A stretch of 64,000 nt of DNA from Bacteroides eggerthii. Its GTDB lineage: Bacteria > Bacteroidota > Bacteroidia > Bacteroidales > Bacteroidaceae. Positions within the stretch are counted from its first letter, which is position 1. Each line of letters begins with the position of its first letter. Shown in pieces: positions 8,425 to 18,369 of the stretch. The notes under the pieces are model-generated. The model was not told the DNA's origin and did no database searches. It saw only the letters and a program-made list of their open reading frames with translations. The DNA lies in contig NZ_CP102258.1 in NCBI RefSeq assembly GCF_025146565.1, positions 558,001 through 622,000 on the forward strand. The letters run 5' to 3'. The position numbers were made by a program, and so were the translations under genes.

Positions 8425-9558
8425 ATGGCAATTACAATTAAAAAAGTCTCCACGAAGAAAGAGCTGAAACAGTTTATCCGCTTTAATTACGAACTATACA
8501 AAAGCAATCCGTATTCAGTACCCGATCTTTACGATGATATGCTCAAAACTTTCAACAAGAAGAAAAATGCGGCTTTCGAATTTTGTGAAGCCGATTATTT
8601 TCTTGCTTATAAGAACAACAAAATCGTAGGACGCGTAGCCGCCATCATCAATCAAAAAGCCAACCAGACTTGGAACAAGAAAGAGGTACGCTTCGGCTGG
8701 ATTGATTTTATCGACGACCCCGAAGTATCTGAAGCCCTTATACATACTGTCGAAGAATGGGGCAAAGAACGAGGGATGACCCACATACAGGGCCCGTTAG
8801 GCTTTACCGATTTTGATGCGGAAGGCATGCTCATCGAAGGTTACGATCAGCTCAGCACAATGGCAACCACCTATAACTATCCTTACTACCCGCAGCACAT
8901 GGAACGTATGGGATTTGAGAAAGATGCCGATTGGGTGGAATACAAGATTTACATTCCTGATGCCATACCCGACAAGCACAAACGTATCTCGGAACTAATC
9001 CAACGCAAATATAATCTCAAAATCAAAAAATACTCTTCTGCCAAGAAGATTGCCCATGACTACGGACAAGCCATTTTTGAACTGATGAACGAAGCATACA
9101 GCCCGTTGTACGGTTACTCAGCTTTGTCACAGCGCCAGATTGACCAATATGTAAAAATGTACCTGCCCATTCTTGACCTGCGTATGGTGACACTGGTTAC
9201 AGATGCCGAAGACAAACTGGTAGCCGTAGGTATCTCCATGCCCTCCCTATCGGAAGCTCTACAAAAGTCTCATGGGCGTTTATTGCCTTTCGGTTGGTAT
9301 CACCTGCTGAAAGCCTTGTTCATGAAACGTCGCGCCAAGATGCTGGATTTGTTGCTCGTAGCCGTAAAACCCGAATATCAGAATAAAGGTGTAAATGCTT
9401 TGCTGTTTTCCGACTTAATCCCCGTCTATCAGAAACTGGGTTTTGTGTTTGCAGAAAGTAATCCGGAACTGGAGTTGAATGGAAAAGTACAGGCACAGTG
9501 GGAATACTTCAAAACCGAACAACACAAGAGGAGAAGAGCATTTATCAAAGCAATCTAA
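8425..9558 (+). CDS. GNAT-superfamily acetyltransferase-like protein
   Basis: A 377-residue cytoplasmic protein conserved in Bacteroidota. The C-terminal half has GNAT character: the stretch DLLLVAVKPEYQNKGVNALL (about residues 308-327) looks like beta4 and the acetyl-CoA pyrophosphate loop, followed by a FVFAESNPEL segment as in motif B. The N-terminal half (FRFGW...HIQGPLGFTDFDAEGML) looks like a degenerate second GNAT-like unit. Substrate unknown. It is preceded by its own -7 box and is monocistronic. A 15-base palindrome CCATATTAAATATGG (9616-9630) lies downstream. Confidence 0.65.
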   Translation: MAITIKKVSTKKELKQFIRFNYELYKSNPYSVPDLYDDMLKTFNKKKNAAFEFCEADYFLAYKNNKIVGRVAAIINQKANQTWNKKEVRFGWIDFIDDPEVSEALIHTVEEWGKERGMTHIQGPLGFTDFDAEGMLIEGYDQLSTMATTYNYPYYPQHMERMGFEKDADWVEYKIYIPDAIPDKHKRISELIQRKYNLKIKKYSSAKKIAHDYGQAIFELMNEAYSPLYGYSALSQRQIDQYVKMYLPILDLRMVTLVTDAEDKLVAVGISMPSLSEALQKSHGRLLPFGWYHLLKALFMKRRAKMLDLLLVAVKPEYQNKGVNALLFSDLIPVYQKLGFVFAESNPELELNGKVQAQWEYFKTEQHKRRRAFIKAI

Positions 9559-9684
9559 AAAATTGTGGATCTTTTAGATAGAGTACTATTTCTTCGTTGC
9601 CAAAATCTCTTTATTCCATATTAAATATGGCAAAGTTTCAGGGCATATATTTGTTTACATAGGTGTTTTTATTGATTTTCTTAT

Positions 9685-9692
9685 TAACTTTG
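9685..9692 (+). promoter_or_regulatory. -7 box TAACTTTG before parE
   Basis: Matches TAnnTTTG and lies inside the longest parE frame (from 9663), so translation should begin downstream at the ATG at 9729. Confidence 0.5.
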
Positions 9693-9728
9693 CGGAATAT
9701 CAATGCTTACAATACAAGATGTTTTTCT

Positions 9729-11651
9729 ATGGAAGATAATAATATGACTTTGCCATTGGAAGCTTCCGCCGATTACGAGGAAAAGGCAACCAGTGCAAAC
9801 ATCGGCAGCAACGAAGTGGAATACAACGAAGATAACATTCGCCATTTGGACGACATGGAGCATATTCGTGTCCGTTCGGGCATGTACATAGGCCGCCTTG
9901 GCGACGGTTCGCAGAATGATGACGGTATCTACGTATTGCTGAAAGAAGTGATGGACAACAGCATCGATGAATTTAAAATGGGTGCCGGCAAACGTATTGA
10001 AGTCAACATCGAGGACAATCTCCGCGTAAGTGTACGTGATTACGGACGGGGCATTCCGCAAGGAAAACTGATAGAAGCAGTCAGCAAACTGAATACCGGC
10101 GGGAAATATGACAGCAAAGCCTTCAAAAAAAGCGTCGGTCTGAACGGTGTCGGCATCAAAGCCGTCAACGCACTCAGCAGCCGTTTTGAAGTACGGAGTT
10201 ATCGTGACGGCAAAGTACGTACCGTAATTTTTGAAAAAGGAGTACTGCAAAGTGATGTAATGGAAGACAGCACAGAAGAAAATGGTACTTATATCTTCTT
10301 TGAACCGGACAACACCCTCTTCCTCAACTACTCTTTCCAGAACCAGTTTGTAGAAACACTGTTGCGTAACTACACTTATCTTAATACGGGACTGACTTTC
10401 ATCTACAACGGACAGCGGATCATCTCCCGCCATGGACTGGAAGACTTGTTGAAAGACAACATGACCAGTGAGGGTCTTTATGATATTGTCCACCTGAAAG
10501 GCGAAGACATCGAGATAGCTTTTACACACACCAACCAATACGGAGAGGAATATTATTCTTTCGTAAACGGACAGCATACCACACAAGGCGGTACGCATCA
10601 AACTGCATTGAAAGAACATATCGCCCGTACTATCAAAGAATTCTACAACAAGAACCAGGACTATGCCGACATCCGCAACGGACTGGTGGCCGCCATTGCC
10701 ATTGATGTGGAAGAGCCCATGTTCGAAAGCCAAACCAAAACAAAACTCGGCTCCAACAATATGTGGCCCGACGGTCCGACCGTAAACAAATATGTGGGCG
10801 ATTTCATTAAAACGGAAGTGGACAATTTCCTTCACAAAAACCCGTTGGTAGCCGAAGTTATGTTGCAAAAGATACAGGACTCCGAAAAAGAACGTAAAGC
10901 CATTGCCGGAGTAACCAAGTTGGCCCGCGAACGAGCTAAGAAGGCCAACCTGCATAACCGTAAGCTACGTGACTGCCGTTTCCATCTGAGTGACGGGAAA
11001 GGTAAGGAACAGGAGACAGATTCGTGTATCTTCATCACAGAGGGCGACTCTGCCAGCGGCTCTATCACCAAAAGCCGCGACGTAAACACGCAAGCCGTAT
11101 TCAGCTTACGTGGCAAGCCTCTCAATTCTTACGGACTGACCAAGAAAGTGGTTTATGAAAACGAAGAGTTCAATCTGTTGCAAGCAGCATTGAACATCGA
11201 AGACGGAATTGAAGGGCTTCGCTACAACAAAGTGATTGTTGCCACTGATGCCGATGTGGACGGGATGCATATTCGCCTGTTAATCATTACATTCTTCCTT
11301 CAGTTCTTCCCTGATTTAATAAAGAAAGGACACGTATATATCTTGCAGACCCCACTATTTCGTGTACGCAACAAAAAGAAAACAAACTATTGCTATACAG
11401 AAGACGAACGGATAAAAGCGATCGAAGAACTTGGCCCGAACCCGGAAATCACCCGCTTCAAAGGTCTGGGAGAAATCTCACCGGATGAATTCAAACATTT
11501 CATCGGCAAAGATATGCGTCTGGAACAAGTTTCACTGCGCAAGACTGATTTAGTAAAAGAGTTATTGGAATTCTACATGGGCAAGAACACCATGGAACGG
11601 CAGAACTTTATCATTGACAACCTGGTTATAGAAGAAGATTTAGCATCATGA
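9729..11651 (+). CDS. parE: DNA topoisomerase IV subunit B (ParE)
   Basis: ATPase subunit of type IIA topoisomerase, which unlinks replicated chromosomes with ParC. A GHKL ATPase domain opens the protein ([10 protein letters not shown] with the catalytic Glu and Mg-binding Asn, [22 protein letters not shown]), followed by the transducer domain, then a TOPRIM domain ([20 protein letters not shown]) and the short C-terminal region with RFKGLGE. About 640 aa from the ATG at 9729, chosen because a -7 box lies within the longer frame; the usual length for the shorter Bacteroidota ParE. Its stop overlaps the coaD start (ATGA), indicating translational coupling. A gyrB assignment is less likely given the length and neighbours. 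Confidence 0.85.
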   Translation: MEDNNMTLPLEASADYEEKATSANIGSNEVEYNEDNIRHLDDMEHIRVRSGMYIGRLGDGSQNDDGIYVLLKEVMDNSIDEFKMGAGKRIEVNIEDNLRVSVRDYGRGIPQGKLIEAVSKLNTGGKYDSKAFKKSVGLNGVGIKAVNALSSRFEVRSYRDGKVRTVIFEKGVLQSDVMEDSTEENGTYIFFEPDNTLFLNYSFQNQFVETLLRNYTYLNTGLTFIYNGQRIISRHGLEDLLKDNMTSEGLYDIVHLKGEDIEIAFTHTNQYGEEYYSFVNGQHTTQGGTHQTALKEHIARTIKEFYNKNQDYADIRNGLVAAIAIDVEEPMFESQTKTKLGSNNMWPDGPTVNKYVGDFIKTEVDNFLHKNPLVAEVMLQKIQDSEKERKAIAGVTKLARERAKKANLHNRKLRDCRFHLSDGKGKEQETDSCIFITEGDSASGSITKSRDVNTQAVFSLRGKPLNSYGLTKKVVYENEEFNLLQAALNIEDGIEGLRYNKVIVATDADVDGMHIRLLIITFFLQFFPDLIKKGHVYILQTPLFRVRNKKKTNYCYTEDERIKAIEELGPNPEITRFKGLGEISPDEFKHFIGKDMRLEQVSLRKTDLVKELLEFYMGKNTMERQNFIIDNLVIEEDLAS

Positions 11652-12121
11652 GAAGAGCAATCTTTCCGGGTACATTCGACCCGTTTACAATCGGCCACTC
11701 CTCGGTAGTGCGTCGCGCACTGACTTTCATAGACGAAATCGTCATAGGAATAGGTATCAACGAGAATAAGAATACGCATTTCCCCATTGAAAAGCGCGAA
11801 AAAATGATACGGGATTACTACCGGAACGAGCCGCGTATCATTGTACAGTCGTACAATTGCCTGACCATCGACTTTGCCAAGGAAGTGGGTGCCAACCTGA
11901 TTATACGCGGAATACGCACAGTAAAGGATTTTGAGTACGAGGAAACAATTGCGGATATAAACCGCAAGCTGACCGGAATAGAAACCATCCTGCTCTTTAC
12001 GGAACCGGAGTTGACTTGCGTAAGTTCGACTACCGTACGCGAACTGCTGCAATTCGGGAAAGACATAAGTATGTTCATTCCGGAAGGAATGGAGATGAGT
12101 GATGATATGATTAGTGATTAG
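11648..12121 (+). CDS. coaD: Phosphopantetheine adenylyltransferase
   Basis: Penultimate step of coenzyme A synthesis: joins AMP from ATP to 4'-phosphopantetheine. The nucleotidyltransferase signature is clear: [11 protein letters not shown] with the T/HxGH motif at residues about 14-18, and the second motif SSTTVREL (about 136-143) close to the ISSTxVR of the family. [12 protein letters not shown] is the conserved phosphopantetheine-site segment. 157 aa, normal. It overlaps the parE stop by four bases. Its last codons (DDMISD) are encoded by a TGATTAGTGATTA word that recurs just downstream, so the C-terminus may have grown over an intergenic repeat. Confidence 0.93.
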   Translation: MRRAIFPGTFDPFTIGHSSVVRRALTFIDEIVIGIGINENKNTHFPIEKREKMIRDYYRNEPRIIVQSYNCLTIDFAKEVGANLIIRGIRTVKDFEYEETIADINRKLTGIETILLFTEPELTCVSSTTVRELLQFGKDISMFIPEGMEMSDDMISD

Positions 12122-12148
12122 CAATGACGGTATAAGTGATTAGTGATA
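12108..12148. repeat. Short direct repeat TGATTAGTGAT
   Basis: TGATTAGTGATTA (12108-12120) and TGATTAGTGATA (12137-12148) frame the coaD/ctp junction. It looks like the low-complexity words that litter Bacteroides intergenic gaps. Confidence 0.45.
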
Positions 12149-12154
12149 AAAGTA

Positions 12155-13768
12155 ATGAAGAAGATTTTTACTATTATAATATGTATATGTGCTATAACAG
12201 CACAAGCCCAAAAAGCAAGTAATGAAGCTATTCGCAAATTGCAAATGGCAGAGTTTGCCATCGCCAACCTCTATGTTGATTCCGTTGATGAAAATAAGCT
12301 GGTGGAAGAAGCCATTATCAAGATGTTGGCACAACTCGACCCACACTCCACCTATAACGATGCTGAAGAGGTAAAGAAAATGAATGAGCCCCTACAAGGT
12401 AACTTTGAAGGTATCGGCGTTCAATTCCAAATGATAGAAGATACGCTGCTTGTGGTACAGCCTGTCAGCAACGGTCCCTCGGAGAAGGTGGGTATTCTTG
12501 CCGGTGACCGTATCATAGCAGTCAACGATTCCGCTATCGCCGGGGTCAAAATGAGTACGGAAGAGATAATGAGCCGGTTGCGTGGCGCAAAAGGTTCTGA
12601 AGTTAAACTGACAATTGTGCGTCGCGGAGTAAACGAGCCTTTGTATTTTACCGTAAAACGGGATAAGATACCTATCCTTAGTTTGGATGCCTCATATATG
12701 ATACAGCCCCAAACAGGCTATATCCGTATCAACCGTTTTGGAGCAACCACTCCCGAAGAGTTCCTTAAAGCCTTGAAACAGTTACAAAAAAAGGGAATGA
12801 AAGACTTGATACTTGACTTGCAAGGAAACGGTGGGGGGTATCTAAACGCCGCTATCGACTTGGCTAATGAATTCCTGCAGCAAAAGGACCTTATCGTCTA
12901 TACCGAAGGGCGGGCAGCACGCCGCAGCAATTTCTACGCTAAAGGAAACGGTAACTTTAAAGACGGACGCCTCATCGTTTTAGTGGATGAGTATTCCGCA
13001 TCTGCTAGTGAAATCGTAACCGGGGCCATTCAGGATTGGGATAGAGGAGTTATTGTAGGCCGCCGGACTTTCGGCAAAGGATTGGTGCAACGCCCTATCG
13101 ACCTGCCGGACGGCTCCATGATACGCCTGACCATCGCACGCTACTATACCCCTTCCGGCCGCTGCATACAAAAACCTTATGACAAAACTGCCAACCTTGA
13201 CAGAAAACTCAATGGAGAGGACACTTTGGAAAAATACAATCAAGAATTGATAGACCGCTTTAATCATGGCGAGTTAATGCATGCTGACAGCATACATTTC
13301 CCCGATTCCCTCAAATATCAAACAAAGAAATTAGCACGTACCGTCTACGGCGGCGGTGGCATTATGCCCGACTTTTTCGTCCCGATAGATACTACTCAAT
13401 ATTCGGATTACCACCGGAACCTCGTAGCTAAGGGTGTAGTTATCAAAACTACAATGAAATTTATAGAAGACCACCGAAAAGAGCTACAAAACAAATACAA
13501 GAAGTTTGAAACGTTCAATAATAAGTTTGAAATCAGCGATGAAGTGTTAGCAAACATGCGGACCCTTGCCGATAAGGAAAAGATTAAGTTTGACGAGAAG
13601 CAATACCAGCAATCTCTGCCGCTTATCAAAACTCAACTAAAGGCATTAATTGCCAGAGACTTATGGGACATGAACGAATACTTTCAAATAATGAACACCA
13701 CGAACAACAGTGTGATACAAGCCTTGAAAGTGCTGAATGAGGGAATGTATGAAAAGATGGTGAAATAA
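12155..13768 (+). CDS. C-terminal processing peptidase, S41 family
   Basis: Periplasmic serine protease of the CtpA/Prc type. Signal peptide MKKIFTIIICICAITAQAQ, N-terminal helical part, PDZ domain (about residues 85-170) and the S41 core with LQGNGGG, EYSASASE (catalytic Ser283) and FGKGLVQ (catalytic Lys308); the Ser-Lys spacing of 25 matches characterised Ctp enzymes. I start at ATG 12155 rather than the in-frame GTG at 12143 because it gives a clean signal peptide. 537 aa. It follows coaD by 33 bases and may be read from the same transcript. It converges on the PAP2 gene with only 11 bases between stops. Confidence 0.88.
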   Translation: MKKIFTIIICICAITAQAQKASNEAIRKLQMAEFAIANLYVDSVDENKLVEEAIIKMLAQLDPHSTYNDAEEVKKMNEPLQGNFEGIGVQFQMIEDTLLVVQPVSNGPSEKVGILAGDRIIAVNDSAIAGVKMSTEEIMSRLRGAKGSEVKLTIVRRGVNEPLYFTVKRDKIPILSLDASYMIQPQTGYIRINRFGATTPEEFLKALKQLQKKGMKDLILDLQGNGGGYLNAAIDLANEFLQQKDLIVYTEGRAARRSNFYAKGNGNFKDGRLIVLVDEYSASASEIVTGAIQDWDRGVIVGRRTFGKGLVQRPIDLPDGSMIRLTIARYYTPSGRCIQKPYDKTANLDRKLNGEDTLEKYNQELIDRFNHGELMHADSIHFPDSLKYQTKKLARTVYGGGGIMPDFFVPIDTTQYSDYHRNLVAKGVVIKTTMKFIEDHRKELQNKYKKFETFNNKFEISDEVLANMRTLADKEKIKFDEKQYQQSLPLIKTQLKALIARDLWDMNEYFQIMNTTNNSVIQALKVLNEGMYEKMVK

Positions 13769-13779
13769 TAAAGTTTCTT

Positions 13780-14385
13780 TTACTTGCTCCCGAACAGCCA
13801 TTGATTCAGCCAGCGGTTCACATAAATATTCACAATCGCACAGCCGGCACCGATAGCAGCGCCCGCCAATACATCCGAAGGATAATGCACTCCTTCATTC
13901 ATACGTGATACCCCAACCGAACAAGCCCACAAAGCAGAAGGCGCTATCACGTACCATTTAGGGTATTTTACACATAAAGAAGTGGCAAGCGCAAAAGCTG
14001 TCGCGGTATGCCCCGACGGAAATGAAGGACTGCTCTCATGACTATACGGATGTACCCTATCCGGATAGCGTTCATACGGGCGTTCACGATCAACAAGATA
14101 TTTCATACCATAGGTCACTACAAATGCACCTGCCACACTTGTTCCTACATATACGGCATCTTTCAATAAATTTTTGTCTTTTTTGGCCCACGCCGTCAAA
14201 GCCATAGCTACCGGAACCCCTATGGCTACATAAGGTTCAGAGCGTGAAATAAATTTATTATAATTGCGGACAAACTTATTATCCCAGCTATTCACCCGGT
14301 GCAATGTATTAATATCCCAATTCTGTGCAGAGAGATTAGATACAACTAAGGAAACAAAAAATACAAAAAAAACAGTTTTTCTCAT
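13780..14385 (-). CDS. PAP2-family phosphatase, exported
   Basis: Membrane/periplasmic acid phosphatase-like protein, 201 aa. Signal sequence 1-20, then the three PAP2 motifs: KYLVDRERP (motif 1), PSFPSGHT (motif 2 with the catalytic His) and SRMNEGVHYPSDVLAG (motif 3 with the nucleophile His and Asp). Family members hydrolyse lipid phosphates such as undecaprenyl pyrophosphate or phosphatidylglycerophosphate; which one cannot be told here. A minus-strand promoter (14409-14442) directly precedes it and overlaps the divergent promoter of the AraC-type gene. Confidence 0.85.
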   Translation of the reverse strand: MRKTVFFVFFVSLVVSNLSAQNWDINTLHRVNSWDNKFVRNYNKFISRSEPYVAIGVPVAMALTAWAKKDKNLLKDAVYVGTSVAGAFVVTYGMKYLVDRERPYERYPDRVHPYSHESSPSFPSGHTATAFALATSLCVKYPKWYVIAPSALWACSVGVSRMNEGVHYPSDVLAGAAIGAGCAIVNIYVNRWLNQWLFGSK

Positions 14386-14408
14386 AAAACCAATCTATTA
14401 GTTGGGCG

Positions 14409-14442
14409 CAAAGATAGCCGAAATCTTTAGAGTATTCGCAAA
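14409..14442 (-). promoter_or_regulatory. Promoter of the PAP2 gene
   Basis: On the minus strand TATCTTTG (14409-14416) is preceded, 22 bases upstream, by TTTG (14439-14442). It is interleaved with the plus-strand promoter at 14426-14457, so the two divergent genes compete for polymerase. Confidence 0.6.
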
Positions 14443-14457
14443 TTTATCTTATCTTTG
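14426..14457 (+). promoter_or_regulatory. Promoter of the AraC-type regulator
   Basis: TTTA (14426-14429), 20-base spacer, TATCTTTG (14450-14457). The transcript start should be about 30-35 bases before the ATG at 14499. Confidence 0.6.
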
Positions 14458-14498
14458 TTGCCACAATTACATATTAATACATTCACATATTCTATTTC

Positions 14499-15401
14499 AT
14501 GACATTAAATAGTTGTTACTCTCGGCAGATGGATTGTGCGCTATGTCCTAAAACGTCCCAAGGAGCATTGATATATAACCAATATTCTAAAGGACATCAT
14601 TCCCCTGCCGAAAAGTGTACACAAAACTGTATAATGTTCATATTGAAAGGCGAATTGCTTATCAATAGTGAAGAATATCCCGGAACTACCCTGCAAAGCA
14701 ACCAATGCATCCTGCAAGCTATCGGTTCCAAAGTGGAATTATTGGCTCTGACTGATGTTGAATGCCTTGTCTATTGGTTCACAGAGCTTACTTTCCTTTG
14801 CGAAGAGCGTTACAAAGAAATACTTGAGATAGCTCATGCCCCGTTGACGTATACACCTTTGACAGTTATCCCTAAACTGGGAAGATTACTCGATGATCTA
14901 ACAGAATACTTCAAAGAACAACCGAACACATGCGGCAAGTATCTTGACATCAAATGCCAGGAAATAATTTATATTTTAACCTGCTATTATCCGATCCAGC
15001 AAATCTGTACTTTTTTCTATCCAATCAGCACATATACGGAAAGTTTCCACTACTTCGTCATGCAAAACTACGACAAGGTGAAAAATGTAGAAGAGTTTGC
15101 CCACCTTGGGGGATACACCACTACTACTTTTCGCCGGCTATTCAAAAACATGTACGGCGTCCCTGTATACGAATGGATTCTGGATAAGAAACGCGAGGGG
15201 ATTCTGGATGACCTGCGATACACTAAACAGCGTATTTCCGCAATCAGTAGCCGTTACGGTTTCGATTCATTATCTCACTTTGCTCATTTCTGCAAAGACT
15301 CTTTTGGAGACACTCCCCGTTCCTTACGAAAGCGTGCCGCCAATGGCGAAAACATCACTATTATCTGTAAAGAACACAACAAAGAACAGGAAGACGAATA
15401 A
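14499..15401 (+). CDS. AraC-family transcriptional regulator, cysteine-rich N-terminus
   Basis: DNA-binding regulator, 300 aa. The C-terminal ~100 residues are a double helix-turn-helix of the AraC type (VEEFAHLGGYTTTTFRRLFK as the first, ISAISSRYGFDSLSHFAHFC as the second, then FGDTPRSLRKR). The N-terminal cupin-like half is unusually rich in cysteine: Cys6, a C-x2-C at 13/16, Cys40, Cys44 and several more, which could sense metal or redox state. It lies immediately upstream of the fumarate reductase operon on the same strand, so it may regulate it; that is inference from position only. Confidence 0.8.
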   Translation: MTLNSCYSRQMDCALCPKTSQGALIYNQYSKGHHSPAEKCTQNCIMFILKGELLINSEEYPGTTLQSNQCILQAIGSKVELLALTDVECLVYWFTELTFLCEERYKEILEIAHAPLTYTPLTVIPKLGRLLDDLTEYFKEQPNTCGKYLDIKCQEIIYILTCYYPIQQICTFFYPISTYTESFHYFVMQNYDKVKNVEEFAHLGGYTTTTFRRLFKNMYGVPVYEWILDKKREGILDDLRYTKQRISAISSRYGFDSLSHFAHFCKDSFGDTPRSLRKRAANGENITIICKEHNKEQEDE

Positions 15402-15461
15402 GCCAACTTGCTTGCCTGCAAACTTCGTTGTCCACCGATTACGGAATTATTTCTTTAATTC

Positions 15462-15493
15462 CTTGTTTTATCAAGGTATTTCCTCTATTTTTG
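15462..15493 (+). promoter_or_regulatory. Upstream promoter of the fumarate reductase operon
   Basis: CTTG (15462-15465), 20 bases, TATTTTTG (15486-15493). It would give a leader of about 150 bases that includes the palindrome at 15532-15551. Confidence 0.45.
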
Positions 15494-15531
15494 CAGAAAA
15501 ATATGCAAAGAAAAGCTCCACCCCGGCATAA

Positions 15532-15551
15532 AAAATGAACAAGCTCATTTT
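15532..15551. promoter_or_regulatory. Imperfect 20-base palindrome, second copy of putative operator
   Basis: AAAATGAAC...TCATTTT has the same outer arms as the palindrome at 7338-7357. In both copies the next TTTGC begins 14 bases after the palindrome and the TTTG of the -7 box begins 25 bases after it. Identical spacing at two unrelated genes argues for a shared regulator. Confidence 0.6.
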
Positions 15552-15571
15552 ATTTTGCTCTCAGTTTGCTT

Positions 15572-15579
15572 TTCCTTTG
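15572..15579 (+). promoter_or_regulatory. Candidate -7 box TTCCTTTG, palindrome-linked promoter
   Basis: Weaker than the consensus (TTCCTTTG) but at exactly the position that the perfect box occupies relative to the antiporter palindrome. It lies 71 bases before the ATG at 15650. Confidence 0.4.
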
Positions 15580-15649
15580 CAAAAAATTAATAATGCTGTA
15601 TTTAAAGAATATATTTTCTAACTATTAAATAATTTAAATTCAATCATTT

Positions 15650-16354
15650 ATGTGGTTAAGTAATTCATCTGTAGGAAGGAAAGTGGTGATGAGCGTTACC
15701 GGTATCGCCCTTGTCCTGTTTCTGACATTTCACATGGCGATGAACCTTGTTGCATTGGTTTCGGCCAACGGCTACAACATGGTTTGTGAGTTCTTGGGAG
15801 CAAACTGGTACGCATTAGTAGCTACCGTTGGTTTAGCTGCCTTGTTCATCATCCACATCATCTACGCTTTTTGGCTAACTATGCAAAACCGTAAAGCACG
15901 TGGTAATGAACGTTATGCCGTAGTAGACAAGCCGAAAACGGTGGAATGGGCTTCTCAAAACATGCTTGTGCTGGGTATCATCGTAATTGTTGGTCTTGGT
16001 CTGCATCTGGTAAATTTTTGGGCAAAAATGCAGCTTCCCGAATTGATGCACAATATGGGTGTACACACCGACATGCTCACGCTGTCTTATGCTGCCAACG
16101 GTGTCTATCACATTCAGAACACCTTCTCCAACCCGGTATTCGTAGTGCTTTACCTCATTTGGCTGGGTGCATTGTGGTTCCACCTGACTCACGGTTTCTG
16201 GAGCTCCATGCAGTCTTTGGGCTGGAACAACAAAGTATGGATCAACCGTTGGAAATGTATCTCCAACATCTATTCCACTATCGTTGTTGTATGCTTCGCT
16301 CTGGTAGTTGTCGTATTCTTCATCAAATCATTGATGTGTAGCGGCGCTTGCTGA
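15650..16354 (+). CDS. frdC: Succinate dehydrogenase/fumarate reductase cytochrome b subunit
   Basis: Membrane anchor, 234 aa, with five predicted transmembrane helices and His residues suitable for two hemes (for example in LTFHMAMN, FIIHIIYAF, LGLHLVNF, LWFHLTHGFW). This is the single-subunit, di-heme type seen in Wolinella, Bacillus and Bacteroides. It passes electrons between menaquinol and the catalytic subunits; in Bacteroides the complex works mainly as a fumarate reductase, making succinate. First gene of a three-gene operon (35-base gap to the flavoprotein). Confidence 0.92.
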   Translation: MWLSNSSVGRKVVMSVTGIALVLFLTFHMAMNLVALVSANGYNMVCEFLGANWYALVATVGLAALFIIHIIYAFWLTMQNRKARGNERYAVVDKPKTVEWASQNMLVLGIIVIVGLGLHLVNFWAKMQLPELMHNMGVHTDMLTLSYAANGVYHIQNTFSNPVFVVLYLIWLGALWFHLTHGFWSSMQSLGWNNKVWINRWKCISNIYSTIVVVCFALVVVVFFIKSLMCSGAC

Positions 16355-16389
16355 TAAATTATTGTAAATGATTAAATTGTAATAGCATT

Positions 16390-18336
16390 ATGACTAAGAT
16401 AGATTCTAAAATACCGGAAGGACCGGTAGCTGAGAAATGGACTAACTATAAAGCTCATCAAAAATTAGTGAACCCTGCCAACAAACGCCGTTTGGACATC
16501 ATCGTAGTAGGAACCGGACTTGCCGGTGCTTCCGCTGCCGCTTCTCTCGGTGAAATGGGTTTCAGAGTATTTAATTTCTGCATCCAAGACTCTCCGCGTC
16601 GTGCGCACTCTATTGCTGCACAAGGTGGTATCAATGCAGCAAAGAATTATCAAAATGACGGTGACTCCGTTTACCGTTTGTTCTACGATACAGTAAAGGG
16701 TGGCGACTATCGTGCCCGCGAAGCTAACGTTTATCGTCTGGCTGAGGTATCAAACGCTATCATCGACCAATGCGTTGCACAAGGTGTTCCTTTCGCTCGC
16801 GAATACGGTGGCTTGCTCGACAACCGTTCTTTCGGTGGCGCACAGGTTTCACGTACATTCTACGCTAAAGGTCAGACAGGCCAACAACTGTTGTTGGGTG
16901 CATACTCCGCACTGAGCCGTCAGGTAAACGTAGGTACTGTAAAACTGTTTACACGCTATGAAATGCAGGACGTTGTTCTCGTGGAGGGACGTGCCCGCGG
17001 TATCATTGCAAAGAACCTTGTAACCGGTAAGCTGGAACGCTTTGCAGCCCATGCAGTAGTTATCGCTACCGGTGGTTATGGAAACGCATATTTCCTTTCT
17101 ACCAACGCCATGACTTGTAACTGTACGGCAGCTATTTCCTGCTACCGCAAGGGTGCATGGATGGCTAACCCCGCTTACGTACAAATTCACCCGACATGTA
17201 TCCCCGTTCATGGCGACAAGCAGTCTAAACTGACTTTGATGTCCGAATCACTGCGTAACGACGGTCGTATCTGGGTTCCGAAGAAACTGGAAGATGCCAA
17301 GAAACTGCAAGAAGGCACTCTACAAGGAAAAGATATTCCTGAGGAAGACCGCGACTACTACTTGGAACGCCGTTATCCGGCATTCGGTAACCTCGTTCCG
17401 CGCGACGTTGCCAGCCGCGCCGCCAAAGAACGTTGCGACAAAGGCTTCGGCGTAAACAATACCGGCCTGGCCGTATTCCTCGACTTTAGCGATGCAATCA
17501 ACCGTCTGGGCAAGGATGTTGTGGCTCAACGCTACGGTAACCTTTTCGATATGTATGAAGAAATCACCGACGTAAGCCCCTATGAGAACCCGATGATGAT
17601 TTACCCTGCCATCCACTACACAATGGGCGGTATCTGGGTTGACTACGAACTGCAGACTTCTATCAAGGGCTTGTTCGCTATCGGTGAATGTAACTTCTCC
17701 GACCATGGCGCCAACCGCCTCGGTGCTTCCGCATTGATGCAAGGTTTGGCCGACGGTTATTTCGTATTGCCTTACACTATTCAGAACTATCTGGCTGACC
17801 AGATTACCGTTCCCCGCTTCTCTACCGACCTGCCTGAATTTGCAGCTGCAGAGAAAGCCATCCAGGAGAAGATTGACTGGATGATGAACATCAAGGGTAA
17901 GAAGTCCGTAGACTCTATCCACAAGGAACTGGGCCACGTTATGTGGGAATACGTCGGTATGGGACGTACAGCCGAAGGATTGAAAGAAGGATTGAAGAAA
18001 ATGAAAGAAATCCGTAAGGAATTCGAAACCAACCTCTTCATCCCCGGCGACAAAGAAGGCATGAACGTAGAGCTCGACAAGGCTATCCGTCTGTACGACT
18101 TCATAACAATGGGCGAACTGGTGGCATACGATGCCCTAAACCGCGACGAAAGCTGTGGTGGGCACTTCCGCGAAGAATACCAGACAGAAGAAGGCGAAGC
18201 TAAACGTGATGACGAAAACTTCTTCTACGTTGCTTGCTGGGAATACCAAGGCTCTGATGAAAAGGCTCCGGTATTGCTGAAAGAACCGCTGGTTTACGAA
18301 GCAATCAAGGTACAGACTCGTAACTATAAGAGCTAA
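16390..18336 (+). CDS. frdA: Fumarate reductase/succinate dehydrogenase flavoprotein subunit
   Basis: Catalytic subunit, 648 aa, with covalently bound [16 protein letters not shown] (about residues 38-50) is the FAD-binding Rossmann motif; [14 protein letters not shown] holds the His that carries FAD; HPTCIP and the Arg-rich RDVASRA segment belong to the active site; [13 protein letters not shown] is the second FAD-binding motif. Cytoplasmic face of the inner membrane. Operon order C-A-B. Codon use and base composition are like other highly expressed genes in the window. Confidence 0.95.
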   Translation: MTKIDSKIPEGPVAEKWTNYKAHQKLVNPANKRRLDIIVVGTGLAGASAAASLGEMGFRVFNFCIQDSPRRAHSIAAQGGINAAKNYQNDGDSVYRLFYDTVKGGDYRAREANVYRLAEVSNAIIDQCVAQGVPFAREYGGLLDNRSFGGAQVSRTFYAKGQTGQQLLLGAYSALSRQVNVGTVKLFTRYEMQDVVLVEGRARGIIAKNLVTGKLERFAAHAVVIATGGYGNAYFLSTNAMTCNCTAAISCYRKGAWMANPAYVQIHPTCIPVHGDKQSKLTLMSESLRNDGRIWVPKKLEDAKKLQEGTLQGKDIPEEDRDYYLERRYPAFGNLVPRDVASRAAKERCDKGFGVNNTGLAVFLDFSDAINRLGKDVVAQRYGNLFDMYEEITDVSPYENPMMIYPAIHYTMGGIWVDYELQTSIKGLFAIGECNFSDHGANRLGASALMQGLADGYFVLPYTIQNYLADQITVPRFSTDLPEFAAAEKAIQEKIDWMMNIKGKKSVDSIHKELGHVMWEYVGMGRTAEGLKEGLKKMKEIRKEFETNLFIPGDKEGMNVELDKAIRLYDFITMGELVAYDALNRDESCGGHFREEYQTEEGEAKRDDENFFYVACWEYQGSDEKAPVLLKEPLVYEAIKVQTRNYKS

Positions 18337-18369
18337 TCGGGAAGTTGAACATTTAAAGAATTAAAGAAA

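Noticed and set aside
9684..10955. Long open frame (423 codons) on the minus strand inside parE
   Set aside because: Mirror frame of a strongly conserved gene; the translation is rich in Phe, Val and Cys with no domain, as expected of an antisense shadow.
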